A stretch of 64,000 nt of DNA. Source: Dichomitus squalens LYAD-421 SS1 (Eukaryota > Basidiomycota > Agaricomycetes > Polyporales > Polyporaceae). The stretch's first letter is position 1. Each line of letters begins with the position of its first letter. Made by a program: the position numbers and the translations under genes. The notes under the pieces were generated by a model. It was not told the origin of the DNA, made no database searches, and was given only the letters and a program-made list of their open reading frames with translations. Of this stretch, positions 57,663 through 64,000 are shown piece by piece. The stretch covers positions 145,323 through 209,322 of the forward strand of contig NW_006766929.1 of NCBI RefSeq assembly GCF_000275845.1, in the 5' to 3' direction.

Positions 57663-60027
57663 ATGCGCTGGAATATCTGCTCAAAGACTTCCCTATTGCT
57701 GGCGTTTCACGTCGCGACCGCGTTCGCACTGCATGAACAGTTCGACGAGGACTTGCACCTTCGGCCACTGCGCGATGGGAAGCTCTTATCGCGCTTCTCG
57801 TTTACAACTCTGCTGAAGGGCGCGACTCCCAGGGATCCACAACTGTTATCTGTTGACGACGAAGGTACGTGCTGAGTTCGCGTCCCTCACCTGCCCAAGT
57901 CCTCACTTCCTCGATAGCGCAGCACTACACCCTATTCCCCCTTGCACTCGGTCAAGTACTTCGCGAGCACGCGGTAACAGAGCTTCACTTAAGTCTCAAT
58001 GCTGGAAGGTGGAACTACGAAGCTTGGGGATATCCGGACGAGCCGGGGGTTGGTACAGGTGCGGAGTTGTGGGCTTGGATGGGGGATAGTACTCAGACCT
58101 CGTGCGTCTACTCCTCTGTCATTCGATGCTCGACATCTTATTGTCTTGAAAGCGTTGATCAGCGATGGCAGGGTTTGCGCAACGCGCTTGCCGGCCTCTT
58201 CTGCGCGTCCCTCGGGCATCTGGATGAACAACGTACAACCTCGCCTTCCCTCACCTTCCAACCCGAAGGATCTCTCCCTAACTTCACATATCCTCATCGA
58301 CTCCGGCATGCGACCCTCCCATCAGAACACGTCTGCACAGAGAACCTGACACCGTTCTTGAAGCTCCTACCCTGCAAGTCACTCTCCGGCATCGCTAGCC
58401 TGCTCAACCCCCATCGCATGTTTGATGCTGATTGGCATGGACTCGGGGTGCACGTGCGCTATCGTGAGGACGCGGGTGTGGAAGTACGCCTGACTTTCCA
58501 AGCTGTTTTCGACCCTGTCCGCTCGTCCAACGACAGGCGTCGAGGTGAGTAGAGAAAGTGCGTCCCGCTGTGAACGTTATCTTGGTGCTATCTGTGTGGA
58601 GGATATCATGCGCATGACGTGTTGTGTCCGCGTAGCGCGACATTGACCCCGCGGTTTGGCGCAGACGGGGGTGTAATTGATGAAGATGTGTCTTCTGCTG
58701 CCGTAAGATCTACTGCTACTGCAATTGCAGACAAAGCCATCCTGCATCCCATCCGCTTGCTATATGTTAAGCCCGCAATGGGCATATTCTCGCTCCCCGA
58801 TCTGCTCGAAGTCCTTGGGAGCTTTACTGAACGCTTGCTCAGACTGGTCGCTTCGCTCGACATTTGACCGCAGTATCGAGAGGGCATGCCCCGTTGCTCA
58901 CTCCAGCAAGGTCCGGGTGGAGCTCCCTCACGGACCATCCCCGTACTCGATCACGCCAGAGCCGACCGGCATTAGTGATAGCGTCGCGACATATGCTGTT
59001 GACGCTAGTAAGTGGCCTATGATGCTGGGCGCCTGTCATGGTAGGAGAGCTGACTGTATGAGTTACAGGCGATGAAGCGCTCGACGTCGCCTTACGGTGG
59101 CCCACCGAAGGCAGTTTCGAATATCGTGCGTACAGCCACGCCATAGCGCACGTACTAGCTGGATCTAATCCTCACATTCCGAAACCTTGCCGTCGCCCAG
59201 CAAATACGTCTAAGGTACCTCCTCTCACAGATGTCTCTGTGCGTCGAACCCTGAAGGGCACGAGCCAAGCCGAGGCCCAGCTTACATTAGTGATCACGAA
59301 CAATTTACCTGTGCAAGTCAGCACTGGCTATCTCGAGACTATGCCGTGGCATCTCCAGTTCTACCTTCATACACTCAAGGCGTCCGTCAATGGCGCAGCA
59401 CGTGGTGAGTCTATTATTGCAGACAGAGCGCGGGTTCGGGACACATACCAGTCTCTTGACCCTGTGTATTCATCTCGCGCACCTAAGACAGGATCTTGAC
59501 TAACTATTATGACGCACTTGACTATAGATGACCTCGTGTCCATCCTGTCTTACATGCCTCCGGTCCCTCATTCCCGACCAGCGCTCCTACAGGCCGTCCT
59601 GACGCTGCCGCCCAGCAGCACGTTGCACCTCACGATGGACGTTTTGAAACCCTTCTTGCGATACACCGAACACCAGCCTGATGCTCAACGAGGCTGGGAT
59701 CTACCTCCGGCGGTACTAGTACCCTTCGCTTTTGGCGAGACTGCCAGCCAGAACCACACTGTCTCTCAGCCTGCAGGGACAATTCAGGGTTCGCTTGTCC
59801 GGCCTCGACGGATCTATACCTCAATTTTGCTAGTCGACCTAGCCACTCCGGACTTCAGCATGCCATACAACGTCATAATCCTGAGCTGCACGCTGATTGC
59901 GCTCCTCTTCGGGAGCGTCTTCAACTGCCTCACGCGCAAAATCGCCATCGCCAGGGTCGGTCCAACGCCTACATCTGCAGCCAGACAGGAAGATCACACG
60001 CCTGCGCCGGAGCCTCAGGCACAGTGA
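57663..60027 (+). CDS. GPI16: GPI transamidase subunit Gpi16/PIG-T
   Basis: Exons 57663-57864, 57918-58101, 58153-58544, 58843-59007, 59069-59404 and 59528-60027; 592 codons. A signal peptide (TSLLLAFHVATAFA) is followed by the luminal domain: FDEDLHLRPLRDGKLLSRF, HYTLFPLALGQVL, LHLSLNAGRWNYEAWGYP, NALAGLFCASLGHLD, VCTENLTPFLKLLPC with the Cys of the PIG-T/Gpi8 disulfide region, RRDWSLRSTFDRSIERACPV across intron 3, and GYLETMPWHLQFYLHTL. One membrane segment lies near the C-terminus (VIILSCTLIALLFGSVFNCL) with a short cytosolic tail. Gpi16 is a subunit of the ER complex that attaches GPI anchors to proteins. The 51-nt intron 2 is in frame and could be retained; intron 3 is unusually long at 298 nt. 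Confidence 0.9.
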
Positions 60028-63000
60028 CCGCGACTCCTTCGATACCGCCGTCCCTGCTCTACGTACTTTTGTCCACGTAAATCGCGCTGGTGTCTGTACG
60101 GCCGGACGCCCTGATGCCGGCCATCTAATCTATTCACATCGACCGAACTCAACCGTGCCACCGGGCCCCTCTCGTCATCGCCCCGCTTGACAAAAAGACC
60201 AGCTGACTCGCGATCGCCCGAGCCACGCCCGCGCGCGGAAGCAAAGTGTGAGACTAGCCCTCTCTTGCCCGCGTTACTAGGATGCCCTCGGCTCCCCAGC
60301 GTTGCCGAGGAGCTGTGCGGCACGTTCGTTCGCGCGAGAGCCGCCGCGATCTATTGCTGTGAGTGCTTCTCGCGCTTCTTGTACTTCTGGCAGTCTTCTG
60401 CGCAAGGAGGTGTTTTGGAAGCCTGGTAGAGGGAAAGGCCTGGTATGTGTCATGCGGATATGTGCCACTTGTATTGCTGCTAGCAGGCCCGCTCGCTCGC
60501 CTGACCAATCATGGGACTCAAGGATTCCAGGGAAAGACCCGAAGCGCCCGCTAGCGTTGACATATGGGCCTTATGAGTGAACTGAAGTGAATCTGATGCC
60601 GCGGCGTAGCAGGTCTGTAATCTCGCCGAGAGTGGTATGGCCTCGATCGTTGTCCAGATCGCTGTTGTGTCGCCGGTGCGGGAGAAGGTGCCGCCATAGA
60701 CCAAGCGCTGCCGAACACGAGTGTGGTCCAAGGCACGGAGTTACATACTTACTTGGAATGCTCGACAAGGCAACCTGTAAGTATGGGTCATCGGAGCGCG
60801 CGGGAAGGGACCCTAGCAGCAGTGCACCGCGGACGCAGGTGCGAGTGTTTGCGATTCACGGACTGCGATCTGTCCTAGACGTTTCTCCAAACTCGGGATG
60901 GCTGAACTCTACTATCACTCTGGGGGCACCGGTACCGGGGTCGGTCTCTGCGTGTCAGCATGAACTCTAGCTGATCGCTCCCCGGGTCTACGGCCTGCCT
61001 GCAGGCGTGCGTCGGCTGACAATGGGTGTCATTAGTCAAACTCTGTCCCGACATCTTCTGTCCGTCTTGTCATGCCTGGTTGCGCACGGATGACGCTATT
61101 TTACTGTCATCCAGGCGAACCTTGCACTATCGCTCTAAATCTACCTGCACAGTCGGTATCAGAACCGTGGAGCGCAGCTCGCCTACGGTAGGCGTATCGC
61201 GCGTAGACACCGCCAGCATGATCTGCGCGAAATCTCGTCTTTCTCGGACATCGATGGAGATGGCAGGACGCGCAGAGCGAGCGGGACCAGCGCGGGGCGC
61301 CGTCGCCCATCGACACTGTGTCGTGCGCGAGTCGTATCTGAGGCACCCCGAGCGTGCTAGCATAGGCTCTGGCGTACCACTGATTCTTCGCGTCGGCACT
61401 TTTATGCAAATTGTCGTGCTTCGATGCCGGACTCAGCACCGCGACCGAGAGATAGAGGAAGTCCGAAGAGGAAAGGAGGCGTATCTGCCTCCGCGCTGTT
61501 CCGACGGTGTGCACGCTGGTCAATTTGATCGCTAGATCCGAGCGGGCTCAGGCCTATCGATAGATAACCACGCTACAGACGAGTACACGGATGGGGGCGC
61601 CTGAGAGGGCACGCCTGTGTTCTTGCTTCCTTGTTTTCCATGGCTGACAGTGGATGATTTTGGGCGCGATGTGCCTACCTTCGAAACCGGCTTGCCTTTA
61701 CAATAGCTCGGCATGCTGAGCCGCCACACCTCGTTTATGGAATTATTGGGCAACATTGAGACCACGAGCTTCAGTATGACGAGCAGGGGTGTGCGGCGAT
61801 AACAATTCGAAGAGCCGCTTCTAGAGTCGATGCAAACCCGCTACACTCACCACTTGGACAGGATCAGTTCGGGAACAGTACCTGTAGATGGTCGCATGAA
61901 GACTGCTGACGTTCCCACAGGAGGTCTGTTTCTTTTGATTGAGAACGATGCCCCAGATTGCCCAAGCGTTTGATAGAACGCCGCGCATGCAGGGATGACG
62001 GGATGCGCGCCTACTGATCTATACCGTCGTGTTTCGGAAAATCTATTCGACGGGACACTCGCGACACAGCATTGCGTCTTCCGCTGGACTCTCGTCCCGC
62101 GCGCGTTGCGACGACGGCGTCATCGAAAGGCACGTTCTTCGTGATCGAGCAGCAGAACCGGGCGTGATGCATGTGTGAGCTGCATGAGCTTTTGCGTGCG
62201 CTCCTCCGAACGTGACGCCTTCCCGCGTTTTCCACTGCACATGGCAGGGTCCAGATCGCCCGTGCTGCAGTGTGCGGGTGGCGTGCGACGCGAGCACCGG
62301 GATGGGAAGCTGCAGCTCCGCACAAGACGAACGTTGGCGTGAACCTGCCTGGGCGGAACTTTGTTCTCTTCTCTGCACCCGCTTCGGATTCGACGAGACG
62401 AGGTGCGAGGGAGTGCATGACCTGGAGCTCTCATCTAATCAGAAGCCTGCCATCACTGTCCTAGGTTATCTATCTCGTCCCATATGCCTCCGTAATCTGA
62501 CGGTGCTTCCTGTGGCTGCAGAGAACACGGCGTAGGCACACGTCACATGACGGGAAGTTTTCACGAAATGCGTCTGTCGGAGCGAGCGGGGGTCCCGCAG
62601 TAGTACTCTCGGTATGCTACTAGGCCGTGGCGCTAGGCGAGGCGAGGCATATGTATCTGGCAACGCGCACGGCTCGGACAGTTCTTCGTGGTTGCACAGG
62701 AAATCAGGGTCCGAGTCGGACAAGGACATCAGGAGCGAGTGGCCTGAATCTCACGATCTCAGCGCGTGCGCGTGCGTGCGCCTTCTTGGCGGAAATCTGA
62801 AGCCATGGCCCGCCGACTCGGATTCGGGGGAGCATGGGACGCGCTCGCGCTTGTTGACTAGCTGCTGGTATTTTTGTAGGGGAAGCCGGCGGGACGGAGG
62901 ACAGGGAGAGTCATATGCGGACAGATAACTGCTCGGGTCGAGCGCTTCCTGTGTCCGCATAAAAGAACGGTGGCCACACATCAACGCGAACACCCGTTCG

Positions 63001-64000
63001 TGACTCACCCCACCCTGCTCTTTGTCTCGTCTGCCGCGTATAAAGCTTGCCTTTCCACCACCAGCACGTTCAACACCCTTGTCCCCTATTCCTATACGCA
63101 GCTTAGCACTGTCGATACCATCCATATCGTCATACTCCTCCTGCTATATAGCAGTCTCCTCGTAAGCAATCCTACTCAACACGCGTGAGCCAATCCACAA
63201 CCACAAGCAGCATGTGTCAACGAATCGCGTAAGTGTCCTCATCGTTATGTACACCTCTCACGAGCGCAAACTCAATACCGTCCGCAGGGAAGGGACGCGG
63301 TGGTCCAAGTGTGGGGTAATATTGCTTCCGCACCACTCTGCCGTCCGCGCACGTTAGCTGAACAAATGCAAATGCTTCTGCAGCACTTCCAGCGTCACCT
63401 GGTCGTCGCCATCGTGGACTGCAACACGTACAAATGCGAGCGCAGCTACCTCCACCCAAAAGGTTGCCGGGACCCGGGATGCATCAAGGTACGTCTACAT
63501 TGGCTCGGCGACTCGGGGCGGTGACGTTGCAGTCGGAGGCGGCGGTAGGCGAAGCGTGGCCTGTCCTCGCGGACGTTGTCGTCGTGGTCCGAGGCGAGGA
63601 CGGAGTGGCGACAAACGCTAGCGCGTTCGTTTAGCCGCCTCACGTGCCCAGTCCCTGCCCGACGCGATCAGATCGGGAACAGCTCGCTGACGTCTTTGCT
63701 CTCTTTTCCGCTCTCCCTTCCGCTGCTCGCGCTCCGACCGTGCAGAACTTTGGGCCCGACATTCAAAAGGACGTCGACACCGTCAAGGACGACTGTTTCC
63801 AATGCCGCGCCGCCGCCGCGCGCAAGGTTCCTGCATGATGCTCGCCACGGGCGTAATCATTAACGCGCGCGACGGCGCCCCGATACCGCTGTCGTAAATA
63901 TCCCCATCCGCTGCGGATGCCATGGACCTCCTGAATACCACCTCGCAAGGATGCGGTCGGCGGAAAATCTTTGCGGCTTGTCTTTCAAACGCGCGCAGGA
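60028..64000. other. Gene-poor 4-kb region at right edge
   Basis: Many short frames on both strands but none with a recognisable motif, a secretion signal or a coherent exon chain. A minus-strand stretch at 61399-61127 (ISIDVRERRDFAQIMLAVS, TPTVGELRSTVLIPTVQVDL) reads like real protein and ends in a stop, and another at 63459-63217 ([19 protein letters not shown]) also does. I could not attach either to a start or to neighbours, so they may be decayed genes or single exons. No tRNA or rRNA seen. Confidence 0.35.

Noticed and set aside
58619..58867. Plus-strand 82-codon frame as a separate gene
   Set aside because: It lies mostly within GPI16 intron 3 and runs into the next exon out of phase; kept only as a finding on the long intron.

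Overview
The window looks like nuclear DNA of a filamentous basidiomycete, most likely a wood- or litter-decaying Agaricomycete. Genes are interrupted by many GT..AG introns, mostly 45-75 nt. The gene content (two secreted GH12 endoglucanases, a Zn(II)2Cys6 regulator of the basidiomycete type, Glo3, Gpi16 and Afg2 orthologues, HET-domain genes) fits that group. All exon joins were made by eye from splice signals, reading phase and family motifs; no alignment or transcript was available.

Layout. 0-2.1 kb: a 20-bp palindromic minisatellite abutting a decayed 2-oxoglutarate oxygenase gene. 2.3-13 kb: ordinary genes, namely a GH12 endoglucanase with a Ser/Thr-rich tail (-), a GNAT acetyltransferase (-), a UBA-containing ubiquitin-conjugating enzyme (-), a thiamine-diphosphate enzyme (+), a second, compact GH12 (-) and the Arf-GAP Glo3 (-). 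13.2-42.3 kb: a block of six HET-domain genes (A-F). A and C are paired, as are B and D: the order HET / coproporphyrinogen-oxidase relic / Glo3 relic / HET / shared 3' flank occurs twice with about 10 kb spacing, so a roughly 10-kb segment was tandemly duplicated. C, D and F are open; A has an in-frame TGA; B and E are broken. Non-HET genes inside the block are a metallo-beta-lactamase-fold hydrolase, an unrecognised 562-residue protein and the intact coproporphyrinogen III oxidase that is the source of the relics.

43-51.5 kb: a short-chain dehydrogenase (-), an 803-residue Zn2Cys6 transcription factor (-) whose first intron carries a 0.6-kb inverted-repeat element, and a divergently transcribed major-facilitator transporter (+). 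This could be a small metabolic module. 51.8-60 kb: an F-box/LRR-like gene with an unresolved 5' end and an in-frame TAG (-), Afg2 (-) and Gpi16/PIG-T (+, divergent from Afg2). 60-64 kb: no gene I can support.

The most interesting part is the HET array. HET domains are known from fungal allorecognition and programmed-cell-death proteins. Here every copy shares a start (MR[VL]L[DN]T), a HET core and a long conserved C-terminal region I cannot assign. The HET domain itself is split by a low-complexity, copy-specific insert that varies from about 25 to 190 residues and contains pure codon repeats in two copies. Recent segmental duplication, passenger pseudogenes, graded decay and a variable insert together suggest a fast-evolving recognition or effector locus; that role is inference.
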